Positions 22,001 through 34,496 of a stretch of DNA of 64,000 nt are shown here, in pieces. The stretch spans positions 122,069 to 186,068 of the forward strand of contig SZWC01000814.1 in NCBI GenBank assembly GCA_023375785.1, in the 5' to 3' direction. Positions within the stretch are counted from its first letter, which is position 1. Each line of letters starts with the position of its first letter. A program made the translations under genes and the position numbers. The notes under the pieces were generated by a model, which did no database searches, had not been told where the DNA came from, and saw only the letters and a list, made by a program, of their open reading frames with translations. The stretch is from Penium margaritaceum. Lineage: Eukaryota; Streptophyta; Zygnematophyceae; Desmidiales; Peniaceae.

Positions 22001-22631
22001 TGTCAGAAGAATCAGATGAGCGGCGGAAGCGGTGGTAGAAGTAAGAAGAAGCAGAATGATTTTCAACCATGGATGTGTTGACAAAAATAATGAGCACTAT
22101 GAGGAGTTAGTTGCAGAGGACATGCAGAGGAGACTGTGGCAGAAGTAGCACGAGCGATAAGGCACAGCGGTGAGGATAGGTAGGCAGGCAATGAGAGAAT
22201 AATTGGAGCAAGACGTGAAGAGTTGATGTTGGGAGTAATGCATCAAGGAGGTGAACAACACAGCGAGCATGATGGAGCAAAGTAGTGCAAAACTAGCAGG
22301 TGAGTGTGGATGGCAAAGGAGGAGTGAGCGAGGACTCAGTAGAGCAAAGATACGGCAGCAAAGCCATGGAACTCAAAGCAAACAAGATGGATAGAACAGT
22401 TCTGGGAGAAACTTGGAGGGAATAAAAATCCTCCGTTTATACAGAAAAACAGGACAAAACATACAAGCAACGACTTATTTTTTCTAGCTAAACGCGGGTG
22501 ATACTTGTCACTTTGTTACGAGATACCTTGGATGTCGGTCGTTACGGTCGGAACGATTGAAGGACATGAATTTTTATTAAGAACTCGACATTTTTCAGTA
22601 GTGGCCTCTATCAGAGTCTATACTTCTGACA
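22001..22631 (-). repeat. Element J, 3' LTR
   Basis: It matches 25093-25751 in order (for example gaagcggtngtag, gaacagttct/gaactattct, gtgatacttgtcacttt/gtgacacttgtcacttt). On the minus strand it starts TGTCAGAAGTATAG after aaggggggA. Confidence 0.75.
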
Positions 22632-22966
22632 TCCCCCCTTGAATGAGATGGAGGTCATATAATTGTCTGTTTATGGGAGTGTCCTTTCCTATCGGCAGAG
22701 GAAATATTGACTCCGCAAGAGGCAAGAAGATGTTTCCACATTGCTCTAAGGTCTCTTGGATGGTTGTCCACTAGATCATGTCAGCTTGCTGGCACTATCT
22801 CCTTAATCTTGGTTTGGACTTGGCTGTTAACTACTATGTCGAGAGCAACTGACTCATCATCCGCCAATAGATAGATGTAGAGGTAGTCTCCAAGAAGACA
22901 GTCCGTTACACCAAACCCATATAGGAATTTAGGGAACAGCTAGTGGAGAACCCTTTCTATCCATTC

Positions 22967-23638
22967 TCACAATGATGCTGGAAGGTGTTGTCTATTATTC
23001 CTTAGAGCTTGGGTTGTGAGCATGGAGAGATGAACCGAGGTAGGAAATAGGTAGGTCCGATTATAGCACGTCGTAATGATCCAGTCTCTCCATGATGCTT
23101 GTTTGAGAATCCGTTCCCAGAGAAAGGGTCTTGTATGCGGATCTAGCGGATGATGATGATAGGATAGATCAAGGAGTGGGCGAAGCAAAGAACGTACATC
23201 ATAAAGAGATTGCTCATATGCTAATGAGTTTTTACATCTTTGGTGCTCATGTTCGTAGTGGCCAAGGAGCATGCGCTCACCCTGATGTGTGTTCAGGGTC
23301 CATGTCCATGCTTGCAAGATGACAGCATTTGCCCATGTTGTAACGATCACCCTATTTTCAGCAAGCACACAGATCTTAGAAGTTTCTTGGGCCATGACCT
23401 GAAACGTGTAGTTGGAAGAGGTGAGGGAGAGCGCTACCACAATGCTATTCACAAAGGAGGGTCTGCCACAGCTGATCATTTGCGTCCTTGAGGGTGAAAA
23501 GAGGCGATGATTCATAAAGGAGTAGAGCTTTGAAGGATGATGAGATGTTGTTGGCGAAGAGAAGGCCGATGGATGATTGATGAGGTCTTGCACGCAGGCC
23601 ATGTCTCCCTCGATACTTGTCCGATTCCGGTGAAACAA
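22967..23638 (-). pseudogene. Element J internal open frame (223 codons), unrecognised
   Basis: An open frame on the sense strand of J with no domain I know. It occupies the place near the 3' LTR that a 223-codon frame holds in K1 (54370-55041), but the visible similarity is weak. It may be an eroded remnant or chance. Confidence 0.3.
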
Positions 23639-23689
23639 CTTCCACCAGATTTAGTAACTCTTCAAATTTATGGGGCAATCAAGCATGTT

Positions 23690-23805
23690 AGGATTCCAGC
23701 AATCCTCGAGTTGCCAGATCCGCCGGTGTGGAGTTTCCACTTTTTGGCGGGTCGTCGATGCCTCCCGGTGCTACACTTGGGCATGCGGAGGGTAACTTTT
23801 CAATA
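23690..23805 (-). repeat. Fragment like the start of the element D LTR
   Basis: On the minus strand it resembles 12561-12660: the phrase gcctcccggtgctac..cttgggcatgcggagg and the ttttcaa start are both present. It is a small piece inside J, either a captured fragment or a nested remnant. Confidence 0.55.
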
Positions 23806-25080
23806 GAACCTTGTGCGCTATGGAGAGGAATCGACGTGGATGCATGTCGCTACAAGATGGAGCGGTTTGACCGAGCGCATCCTTATACCAAGGAGATGAT
23901 GCAAGATGATGGTTAGAGATGCATTGGCAGTGATTAAGTAGGTACAGGGGCACAACTACATGTACTGAGATTGATAGAGTGATAGGATGCGGCAAGCGGA
24001 AGTCGGAAGCAAATGCGGTGCGAGAAATCTGCTGCCGGCATCGGGGCAGGCTACTGCGAAGTGTACAATTACCTGTGCAAGTCCTTGTGTTGGCCTTAGA
24101 TGGTGATGCTCATAATGTAGTGGACGCTAATAGTGATTGATGAGGAGTGGGCGTAGGGACGGACCACATGCACTACGGAGAGAAATCAGCATGGGTACAG
24201 ATCGACGCAAGATTGGCAGTTTGATCGGGCAGATCCTTGTACTGAGCGGATAATGAAAAGCTGATTATTCCATGTGACGGCTTGATGATGATATTGGGTA
24301 CATGGGTGGAATCACGTATATTACTAAGGATGATGAAACTGATGCTGAGGCAGATACGAGTGTATGGCACTGATTAAGAGGAGGATGATGAGGAGGCAGA
24401 TGAGGCTGATGAAGCAGTTGCAAGAGAGGATGAGAAGATATGGAGGAAGAAAAAAAAGCTACTGAGGTAGATGTGCATAGTAGTAGAAGAGGAGGAGACA
24501 GTGACGTGATAGATGCAGCAGACGTGAATTCTAATATCAATAGTGATGGCTTGTGCCCCTACTTGACTTGAACACAACAAGTAGGAAGACTGGTGGTGTC
24601 CGATGTCCCCACGATGAATGGAGCTTTGCTATGCTGGGAGGACAAGGAAGAGCGGTTTGAGAGTGCGACTTAAGAAGATGATGCAAAACAGATGAGAAGA
24701 CAATGGAAGATGCTGATGTAGAGAGTAGTAGCATAGCAGGCAGCTTGAAGAGGGCGCAACAGGCAGCTTGAAGAGGGCTGATTTGTGAAAGCGCTACGAG
24801 AAGCAGTGGTTGTAGGTGGAATAAAACTTTGGCAAAGTTAATCAGACAGGCAACTCGAGAGCTTCTCGCGCCTATTGGTAGTCAAGAAGGTGTTGGACAC
24901 TACCACGGGCGTAGACTTGGACGTAGGACTTGGTCACGATAGTCATAAGATCACCAAAGCTTGAGAGACAATTGAGTTGACACTGCTGATATTACCTACT
25001 GATGAAGGAAAGAGTTGCGGCGTTGCAGAGAATGAGAAAGCAAGGATGAGATCAAGAAGAACTAGACAGTATTACCTGAC

Positions 25081-25092
25081 GCTCTGATTCCA
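25081..25092 (-). other. Element J primer-binding site
   Basis: The plus strand reads gctctgattcca, one base off the usual initiator-Met site, directly next to the LTR. Confidence 0.75.
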
Positions 25093-25751
25093 TGTTAGAA
25101 GAATAAGATGAGCAACGGAAGCGGTAGTAGTAGCAGGAAGAAGCAGAGCGATTGAAAACCATGGATGTGCTAATGCAAGCTATGAGGAGTGTAGGGAGTT
25201 AGTTGTAGAAGACACGCAAAGGAGTCTCCAGCAGAAGTAGCACCAGACATAACACAACGATGAGGATAGACAAGCAAGTAATCTGTGAATGCTTGGAGAT
25301 GGACATGCTGAGTTGATGTTGCGAGTAATGCACTGAGCGGAGCTGAACGAAGAAGCAAGAGTGATGGAGCAAAGTTCTCAGAGCTAGGAGCTGAGAGTGG
25401 ATGGTGATGGAAGAGTGAGCGAGGAGCAAGCAGAGTGAAGATACCGCAGCGAAGCCGCGGAACCAAAGGCGAAAACGATGGATAGAACTATTCTTGGTTA
25501 AACTCGAAGGGAATGAACATTCTCTGTTTATGTAGTAGAATAGGACAAAATACACAAGCAACTTCTTTCCCCTAGCTGGACGTTGGTGACACTTGTCACT
25601 TTATTAGGGGATAACTTGAGTGTTGGTCATAACGGTTGGAATGACTGAAAGTCCATTGCCAAGGTGGTTTGGACCTGGACCTGAACCTTTATTCATAACT
25701 TGGTATTTCCAAGTAGTTGTCTTTGTCGGAGTAGGTACAAAATACAAGACA
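25093..25751 (-). repeat. Element J, 5' LTR
   Basis: It is similar to 22001-22631 along its length. The last 100 bp are strongly diverged, so the right border is approximate. Confidence 0.65.
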
Positions 25752-26126
25752 TGCCACTCTTTAGCCAGGGCTTGGAGATCAAACATCATTGTCTGTAAGA
25801 CACAATGAAAACTTGAAAAAGTCTCATTCTAAAAAAGTGTTTGGTTCATCTTGGGTGAACATAAAGCAACTGACACTCATTACTGGAAAAGATCCCTTCA
25901 TGCTCACATGTTTTTTCGACCTCCTGTAGTTGCAAGAAATCTGTGTACATTTTCTTAAAAAAGAGCATGAGGGGTTGTGAAAGTGAAGCAATGAGAGATG
26001 GAGTTGATTGTAAATGAATCTCAAAAAGTTCAGTTTCAATAATCGAATTCAACTGATCACAAGCTATCTTTTGTTAAAAAAGAGCTTTATAGAAAGGATT
26101 CATGCTGTTGGTTTTTTTTTTCAGGA

Positions 26127-26358
26127 TGCTATGAAGTCCTGCAAGATGGATTTTGATCCAAAGGTTCCATAGCTGCTTCAAAGGGCTTTGAGGTGTCAGA
26201 GTCATGTTCAAGACTTCCCGATGACATTGTTCCACAATGGTACCAAGATGTAAAGTTCATGAATACCACAGGTATTTTTGGAAGAGATGTTACTTGGTTC
26301 CACCATGGATCATTTGCAGACATACATATTCATTCTGTGACGTACAAGAAGGTTTCAT
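26127..26358 (+). pseudogene. Exon-like frame after a poly-T acceptor, unknown
   Basis: A run of ten T and cag precedes the segment. One frame is open from 26157 to 26358 and contains LPDDIVPQWYQDVKF and GIFGRDVTWFHHGSF. The frame is stopped once just upstream, between the acceptor and this run. I do not recognise the protein; it may be a decayed host exon. Confidence 0.3.
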
Positions 26359-26969
26359 GATATTGCATTCCAATCCAATGGATATGTTCTCATGTGTAAT
26401 GATGAGATGTATGGGTGCATCCACAGTTTGACACATACAATTTTGTTGCTTTGTCTATCCTTGTTTTGTGTTCATTCAGGTATGAATGTGTCGTGACACT
26501 GTGAACATGCTAACCTCGTGTCTTTTGGATGATCGCTGTTTGTATGAAGAAGTTTTGCTATTTTTATAGATGGTCCGGCCTGTAGAGAGGGTGTGGCATT
26601 AAAGCCCAAAATGTTTTCAAGTTGCCATTGGCTCCGATTGGTGCAGAGAGGCATTGTCGGCAAAACCAGCGAGGATTGTGGGCAGGAGAGTACTCATGTG
26701 GTGTTCATTGGCATGATGGAACCCGTTGATATTTCTAATTGCCATCGGTTCAACAATGGAGATGGCCTGCTCAGTCACCTTTCTTTGTTTTTCCCATTGT
26801 CCATTTCCAAGACCAAGGGTGAGAATGCAGGAGAGAACATCCTCTGCTCCCTCCAACACTCCCCTTTCCTCACTCTCCTTTCCACCACTTCATCTTTTTT
26901 GTGGATGTCATTGGCCAATAGGCCTTGTATGATGGATTTGGCTTATGACACTCTCTTCTTGCAGTTTGT

Positions 26970-27218
26970 GAAGGCTTGAAACCAAAAACACAGGACATGG
27001 AAAACTTTGTTGTCTAGTCTCTCATGCACTATGAAGTCCAGAATTTGGAGGTGACTGAGGATACATTCGTACAGTCTCATGCTGACTTGGATGATAAGGA
27101 AATGAAAACTAAGGATGGATTTATTTCTCCTGACACATTGAAACTTCTCATTTCCAACCTACATAGGGAGCAAAAAGCAACCAATTTTATGAATGGATGG
27201 ATGATTGATGACATTTGA
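26970..27218 (+). pseudogene. Second exon-like frame, unknown
   Basis: An acceptor-like tract (cactctcttcttgcag) leads into a frame interrupted once, then open from 27024 to a stop after FMNGWMIDDI at 27218. Residues KTKDGFISPDTLKLLISN lie in the middle. It may be part of the same decayed gene as 26127-26358, but this is inference. Confidence 0.3.
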
Positions 27219-28544
27219 TCACCTTCATTGAATGTTGTTTTTTCCCTTTTTTTAACCGAGTTCTCAAGCAAGTTAACTGGTTGGCCATTGTTTCAATTTC
27301 TTTTATGCTTGCAATACAAGAATTCGTGGTCAATGGGAAGCCAAGAGATGTGACTTATCACTTGTGTCCCGAGGCTGAGGTGTTGAAGGGCCAGATTATC
27401 CATCATATCCATGAGTGTTTGGAGGACACCATGAATAAAAAGGGGAGGGGAGAGGGAGGGGGTCAACCAGAATGGCGGTTCGTTTCACTTAAGATAGTTC
27501 ATGAGTGTACGTGATGTTTTGAAAGGTGACTATTTCAATGTGTAGTATTGTGTTATTAACTATGTTGTTATTGTGTGCAGGTTACTTAGGCATGATGGAT
27601 GGTTTTCTCGTAAAGATGATCCTTATCCTGACAGTACTCAATGTTGCTTTCAACTTGGACATGGATCCCAGGTTCAATGGTGGCATGTATGCATCTCCTT
27701 CCTCCACTGGCCCTGACACAATACCATAGGACACCATATCTTGTGCCACAATGATGGTGGAGTATTTCATACAAGTAATTTTGACCTGATACATCGATGT
27801 TGCTGAGTTTTTTCCCCTCTTCAGGCATGGGAATATGTTCAGCTCATCACCCAAGAAGCTTGAGGAGTGTTAATAGTGACATATAGTATGGGTACATTGT
27901 GTGCGCAGAGGACCGTTTTGGTTTCAAAGAATGGTACATGTTTTATTTTTCTTTTGACAAGTTTATTTTTATTCCGTGGCAATTTATTCCTAACAATCTC
28001 TTGTTTGGCATGTGTGTGTTCCATGAGATGATTATTTTGATTATCTCATTGACAATATCACGGAATAGATTGTTATGTACTTCTCTGCTTGGGCAAGGTG
28101 AAAATGCTATATGACTAGCCAACAACAGGATTGGAACAAGGTGTGGTATGTACCAGATATTTTTGAGGAGGGATTTTCTCTTGGATAACTCTAGATGGTA
28201 GGTGTTGCCATAGGTTCCACACCATTTGGTGCATACTAGTGATGAAATGTATGTATTTCTTGACCGTGCATGTGTGCATAAGGATATCCTCGTTTAGCAT
28301 AATCATGTACTTGTGACAGAGGTCCAGATACAATGTTTTTACCACGGTTTTTTCCCACCAATGGAAATCAGTGTCACCCCTTTCTACACAATGTATGAGT
28401 TGGAATACTATTACTTCTGTTGTTTTGTTTCCTTTACGTGATTTGGAGTGGCAGTGTTGTTGATTGAGCCCCTTGCCACGAGATCCATTGAGAGGATTTC
28501 TTCGCTGACAGCTGCAAAGCATCTCGATGCATGATCCGAGTACA

Positions 28545-28808
28545 GATTTGGATTATGTGGAGATTTCCATGCACGACCAAGATTTGAATTGATCGTTTTG
28601 GTCGAGTGCCAAAAAACTTAGCCTCACCCAACATTGGGATGCAAGAGTGGCGTAATCTGATACCCGCCAGCAATGGCAGGTAATTCATCGCAAATGGTCC
28701 AAGTTTGACTCTACCAGTCTCCAAAAGGTTCTTAAGGAAAATAGGAAAGACCCAAAGAGGTCTCCTTGGTTAGAATGGACCTTGCCTTGATTTCTAGGCC
28801 ATGGAAGG
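28545..28808 (+). repeat. Fragment of an element E-type LTR
   Basis: It matches about 35420-35690 inside the E LTR: a tttccatgca.gacc start, gttagcct and nggtacccgcca-like phrases follow in the same order. Element H begins at its right edge, so H probably landed in it. The remainder is not seen right of H. Confidence 0.6.
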
Positions 28809-29432
28809 TGATGGTTATGAAGGTGCCAGAAAGTAACAAAAACGGGTTGCTCACCCTGCACTGGAAATGCATAGAGCACAATTCACAGGTTCCAAAGCAC
28901 ATTAAAGAATTTGATTCAGATCATATTTAAATGAACTAGGACTATCCAAGATCTGGAGGTTTTGGGTCTGGTTCAGGTGATGGTACAAGCAGTCCTAAAA
29001 GGCAATGTAGCCAAGATTATTGTTCAGGGAGGCCGAGAGTGGCCTGGCCAAAAGGCGGCTGGAGGACCTCAAGAAAACTCTATTTAAGTAGTTCTACAAG
29101 ATTATCTCCCACAAATGTGGTGGAGAAGACACTTTCCTAGTATGTGATAGTGAGTGCTGCTGACTTTGCTAGCCTATGAGTGTGCTAGAGGGAGGAATTA
29201 TACGGAAAATAGCTTTGTGCTCCCTTGGCCAACTAAAGCATATAGAACTCTGTGATCATGTTACTTCTCATTCAAGAGTATAGTAAGATATTTATATTCC
29301 CTCTAATGCTAAATTTTCTCTCATAATTTCTGACAATGCAACTTGCAAGTCCCTCTCATAAACAATTGGTCTTGCCTAGAAAGCTCTTAGTGAGCCTGAT
29401 CACGTCCCTGAGGACTTTCCTAGTTTCTACCA
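28809..29432 (+). repeat. Element H, 5' LTR
   Basis: Homologous to both G LTRs, including shared blocks such as tgtgctagagg and ccctctcataaacaattggtc. Confidence 0.85.
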
Positions 29433-29433
29433 G

Positions 29434-29445
29434 TGGTATCAGAAC
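29434..29445 (+). other. Element H primer-binding site
   Basis: tggtatcagaac, one base off the usual site, one base after the LTR end as in G. Confidence 0.8.
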
Positions 29446-29530
29446 TAGAGCAAGGCTTTGCCTCATCCTCGATGCATCCCTTCCACCCTGCTGTGAGAAT
29501 GAGTTATGTGTAGACTGAACACTATACTAC

Positions 29531-30260
29531 CATGGCAACATCCTCTTTTGTGGTGGCCGGTGTCACAGTTGCCAAGTTCTAAGGCAAAACCTTTGTCAAC
29601 CGGAGCAATAACATAATGGAGAGGATAACCTGGGGCCATTTGAATTAGGAGGAACTAGCTCAGTCGTTTCCCACACATGGTGAGGTCTGTGCCTACCGCA
29701 AGAAGCATGACTGCGCTCTCTTTACCATCTATCTCTAACTCGCTCAACGACAATAACTCCTCGTCCATGGCATCCTCGCGGCAAATAAGGTTTGGAAAAA
29801 TATTGATTGTACTCATGATTCCAACTTAATCCTCACGAACATGTAGCTGTGTTGTTGCTTGTACACCGTGAATATGGATTAGTCTAGATCCATGATTGAC
29901 TACATCGATATGGTGAAGTATCTCTCTGACCACCTCACTGCAATTTAGGACTTTGTCAAGGAACTCAAGCTCACCATCATCACTGGCCTTCTTATTAGCT
30001 ACATTCCCTTGATCATTACCCTAGAATAGCGTGAAGACAAGCTCTCACTTAATGATGTGGAGGAGATCCTGCTATTTGAGAAGAAGTACCACAAGGGAGA
30101 TGAAGGCGGAAGTGGATTGGATATTGCTCTCGTCACCAAGTCTTGTCACAGAGGTGTTACTCTAGAAACTAGGGGTAATGGAGGTGGACGGAAGAAGGAG
30201 ATCTGCCACTACTGGAGGAAGCCGTGCCATTAGGCACCCAAATACTGGAAGAAGAAGGCA
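29531..30260 (+). pseudogene. Element H gag remnant
   Basis: It starts MATSSFVVAGVTVAKF, closely like the G gag start. The zinc-knuckle region near 30200 is still traceable. The frame is broken. Confidence 0.7.
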
Positions 30261-30339
30261 AATCTTTTGGCTGGATTGGAGTGGTAAAGCCGTTCGAAAA
30301 TTTTCCAGCTACAACAGATTGGGAGAGTGGATTATTGAC

Positions 30340-33300
30340 CTCCATTCAGGTCCTACATGTCCCCGAAAACACAGTCTTGTTCTTGATCATCGACTTGGGA
30401 GCCACACAGCACATGACATGTTGCCGGGACTGGTTTTTCATCTACATCGCCATTGCACCTCATCATGTGAATGTGGGGGAAAACCATGTCCAAATGGCAA
30501 TTTGGGAGGTTGAGATTGTGTATTGTGTTTTTTTAGGAAAATCATGTGAAATTTTGTGTGACGGGGGTGCTCCATGTTCCGGAACTATGAGCAAACCTCA
30601 TCTCTCTTTCCCCTCTCATCTCAAAAGGCATGCATATTCACTTTGAAAATGGTGGCTGCACCATGTGTGCTTGTACAAGCCATGTACTTGCAAAAGCAGA
30701 CAAGGAAGATGGTCTTTATATTCTCCATCCAGCTTTGTAGAAAGAAGTTGAATCAGCGTTGGAGGTAGAGGAGGGAAAACACGACATCGGCCTGTGGTAC
30801 CGCCAGCTTGGTCACCGTGGCTTTGGTGCCATCATATCCGTGTTACCTATGGTACACAGCCTGTTGCTCAATGGGGTGAGGCAGCCTGGTGTATTGGCCT
30901 GTGAGAGTAACATTGAAGGGAGGTAAGTCTGCTTTTCTACCATAGCAAAAGGCAAGGGGGTGGCTAATCTTCTCTCACTCATTCACTCTGATTTGTGTGG
31001 TCCTATGTCATCACAGTCCTTGTCTGACAAGTACTTTGTTAGGGGAATTGATGAAAAGTCAGAGAAGATGTGGGTGACCTTCTTGGTTGGAGAGGATGAG
31101 TTATTTTATACTTTCATGGTATATGAAAGTATGCTTGTTGTACAAGCTTAGAGTGGCACCCCCATGGAGCGTGTTTGTAGTATGCTCCACGTTGCGACAC
31201 TCTTGTCAATATTTTGGAAGGAAGCGATCAAAACTACCAAGCATCTGAAAGAACAGAGCCCTATGCGGGACGTGTCACTGATGACCTTGGAAGAGGCCTG
31301 GATGGAACTCAAGCCAACCAAGACTCACCTCAAAGTCTTCGTGTTTGGCATATTTATGCACGTGCCTATCAACAATCGCAACAAGCTAGATGCCAAGTCG
31401 ATAAAGGCAGCGTTCCTTGGCTATAACACCACGGGGTACTGCCTCTACAATGTTTTTGCACGCAAGATCATCCGTCGCCATGATGTGGTCTTTCAACAGA
31501 TTTGAAGGACTAGACTTAGAGGTGTGTCTACATTTGCACTTGAAGTTGATAGTGGAAAAGATGGCGGTGATAGCGGCAAAGAAAACGCAGGTGGAGGGAG
31601 CTGACAAGGAGAAGGACAACGAAACCAAATGTGACAAGGAGCAACAAAGCTCTATAAAGTAGCTCCCATAATGGTCTGTACAAGTAAAAAAATGTGCAAA
31701 GGACAATGGGGAGCAGCTACGGTGGTCTAAAACGATTGCAAAGAAGCAGTCAAAGCAAGGGGGGCAATTGAACCTGTGCACCACTCCAAGCATAAATTCC
31801 TCTTACCTTAAGCTCCACTTCCTCACTGTCACCTATGACCTAGCCAAATTTGCTAAAGCTGTGTGCAGTGTCAAGGGACAGATTGGCGTACTACAGCAAA
31901 CAAGGAGTAAGGTGCACTCATAAAGAAAGGCACCTGGACTCTTGAGGAATCTCCATGTGATAATTGGATATTTGGGTGCCGGTGGATCTTCAGGCACAAG
32001 CGTGGTGTGGATGGTAAGTGCTCAGGTACAAAGCAGAGCTGGTTATAAAGGGAAGAGTATAGATTGAGAGTTTGGATTACAATGAAACATATCCACCTAT
32101 CACAAGGTTCTCATCCATCTGAGCAATCATCGCTCTTGTTGCTTCGATGAACTCGGAGATATACCAAATAAAAGGGACGTGTGCATTAGTGAAAAATGAT
32201 CTTGAGGAAACATACACGAAGCAGCTAGAGGAATATGTGGTGGAGGAAAAGGAGGATATGGTATGCAAGCTTGCGAAGGTACTCTATGGCTTGAAGCAAG
32301 TACCGTGAGCATGGTACAACAAGTTTGATGATCAGATACCTGACTTTGATCTTTTATGCAACAGAACTGACCATGCAGTCTATGGATACATGAAAGACGC
32401 AAGGCAGGTTCTCATCTTGCTCATCAGCTTCTCATCTTGATGATCTTCTCAGTGTCTCTGAGTGAACGTCTCTTTTAGATGATGTGAAACAGTCCGTTTC
32501 TCTCAGGCTCGACATAAGAAACTGAGAAAAAGACATGGGAGAGCTCAGCTACCACCGTGGCCTTCACCTCAAGCGTAGTCAACAGTAAAACATCTTAGAG
32601 TTGTTGATCATGAACATGAGCATCATGTTCAAGCAATTCAACATGGTAAAAGCATCCAACGCTAAACCAATAATGAAAGTGGAAGTGAAGGTGAGCTTGA
32701 CACGTACTCCACATAGCATACAAGAGAGCAGTAACATGGAAGCAGTGGAGTACCAAGCAGCAGTTGGGAGCCTCATTCTTGCAACAGTCGGCATGCGCCT
32801 CAAAATCACCCAAGAATTTGGAGTGCTTGAAGAATTCTACGTAAAACCAGACGTTTTTTATTGGAAGGCAGTTAAGCATCTGCTGCATTACCTCGACAAT
32901 AGCAACAAACTTTGTATTACTTGCAATGGCAGCAAGAGCCCCAAAATCATCGATTACCGTGATGTAGATTGGGTAGGTGACCTAGAAACAAGGAAGTTGA
33001 CCAGTGGGTTTGTGTTCCTGCTTGGGAAGGTGAATTCAGTTGGAAGAGCAGTAACAAAAGGGTATTTCTTCATCTTCTCCACCAAAGCAAAGTACATCAT
33101 CCCGAGTGAGGCAGCAAAGGAACCCATGTGGCTGCATAAGCTGCTAGCAAGCCATGGCTAGTAGCAAAACACAGCAACCACCGTCTATTGTGATAAAATG
33201 TGTGCAATTGCCCTGACCAAGAATGTAGAGTTTCATCTCCACCAAGCACATGGCCCTACGGTGAAGCAGCTGGAAAGCTCATTAAGAGCCGAGACATCGA

Positions 33301-33340
33301 GTCTGATGAGATGATGTCTGGCAAGTGAGAGCTACTGGAT
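30340..33340 (+). pseudogene. Element H pol remnant
   Basis: It includes the protease region (30380), GAG-pre-integrase (30790), integrase start LLSLIHSDLCGPM (30966), the ARKIIRRHDVVFQ linker (31459), RT (31900-32580) and RNase H with LTSGFVFLLG (32996). The integrase core is much shorter than in G. The frame is broken. Confidence 0.8.
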
Positions 33341-33691
33341 CGTGTCCATGCTTCTAAATGAGGAGAGTGAGTTTTCTTGCTTCAAAAATAGTAGATGGTG
33401 CCACTAAAAACAATATGATGGTACAATAGAGAAAGTAGCTGTGTAGGCTGACACAATGACAGACTCTGACATTCAATCTAATTTATTCGAGGCCTATGAG
33501 GCTAACTCTGAGGTCAGTGGCTCTTCCTCAAACAACAAATGCTCAGCACAACAAACATTACCCAAACAAGAGCATCAAAAGTAGCTAAGCCTCAAAGCAC
33601 CAATAGCCACACTTTGGCAAAGCACTTACTAGAAGAAACTTGTGCCTAAGTATGATGTTGAGAGTGTCAAATGGACAAGACTCAGTTGTGT
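33341..33691. other. Unassigned spacer between H and I
   Basis: No frame or repeat could be assigned. It may hold the outer part of the element I LTR, whose border here is unclear. Confidence 0.35.
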
Positions 33692-34433
33692 GAACCGGCC
33701 TGAGGCAACAGACTAGAAAATAAGACCAACACAATGGCACTTGCCTTCCACTCCTGGTATTACATCTAGGAGGAGGTATCACCTTGAGAATCCGGTTCCA
33801 CACTGAGCAGTTCATAGGAGTTACTTCCTTGCACTGTGTCCTTAGCACCTGGTCACTTTTGCGCAAGGAGCTAACTCTTGAGGCTTAGACCAACCAATGC
33901 TTCTTTAGTGTCTACCTCTGGTGGACAACTCTGTGAGCAGTTTCAAAGGTAACTACTGTAATGAATCAAAGGCAACTGAAAATTACTTCAAGTCCTAGAG
34001 CCAGCCTCTAGCCTAGGCGCATAGTGGCTCCTTGGATGAGCCACTTTGGGTGCAATTAGGATGACATCATCCCTCCTGCCTACATGGTGCTCTGTGTGAC
34101 CGCCAAGTGGCGCCAGCCACCAGGAAGGACATTGGAATATTCTCAGATATCTCTTAAAACTTTTGTGTCCCCTTTTGGTCGTAAAGAAAAATAGTCACTG
34201 GGCTGGGATTAGACCGAGTGACCTCTCATGCAAGAGACTAACTATGGAATGTCTAAGTCACAAGGAGTTGTCCTAGGCAGTTTAGACCAAGGGGACTTGC
34301 TCAAAAGGAGTAGTGTATGCCTTGTCTGTGTGGATAAAACCTAGGGGACTTACTCCAAGGGTGAAGTGCATCCCTCGTCCGTCTTGAGCTTGTCTAAATG
34401 TCAGCTATGGACAAGGGACACATGAGGTCAACA
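33692..34433 (-). repeat. Element I, 3' LTR
   Basis: On the minus strand it starts TGTTGACC after a purine run (gtgcaagggagagtt). It shares long blocks with LTR P at 21.1-21.9 kb. The outer border may lie further left. Confidence 0.7.
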
Positions 34434-34496
34434 AACTCTCCCTTGCACCTCTGTCCATTTAATGTGAGATATCTCATCTCTCCAGTTGTCTTGGCC

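Larger units (their letters stand above)
22001..25751 (-). mobile_element. Element J: non-autonomous LTR element, diverged K-family relative
   Basis: Minus orientation: 5' LTR 25093-25751, primer site tggaatcagagc at 25081-25092, internal part, polypurine tract (22632-22640) and 3' LTR 22001-22631. LTR start TGTCAGAAGT is close to the TGTCGGAAT of A and K1. The internal part shows no gag-pol domain but keeps faint copies of the K tandem unit (for example gcggtttgaccgagcgcatccttataccaag, near 23857). The LTR pair has diverged a great deal, so it is old. It is broken, with no matching flank duplication seen. Confidence 0.7.
25752..28544. other. AT-richer stretch without recognisable retroelement
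   Basis: This is the largest part of the window without LTRs or pol motifs. It has several short plus-strand frames preceded by pyrimidine-rich AG acceptors (26126, 26970, 27580), suggesting an eroded multi-exon gene or an unrecognised DNA element. A minus-strand frame at 28115-28522 (135 codons) has no known motif. Nothing can be named. Confidence 0.4.
28809..33340 (+). mobile_element. Element H: Ty1/copia fossil, relative of G
   Basis: A 5' LTR starting TGATGG (28809-29432), a primer site, gag, protease, a shortened integrase region, RT and RNase H are present. The 3' LTR is not found. It is broken many times and looks older than G. LTR and coding parts align with G block by block. Confidence 0.85.
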
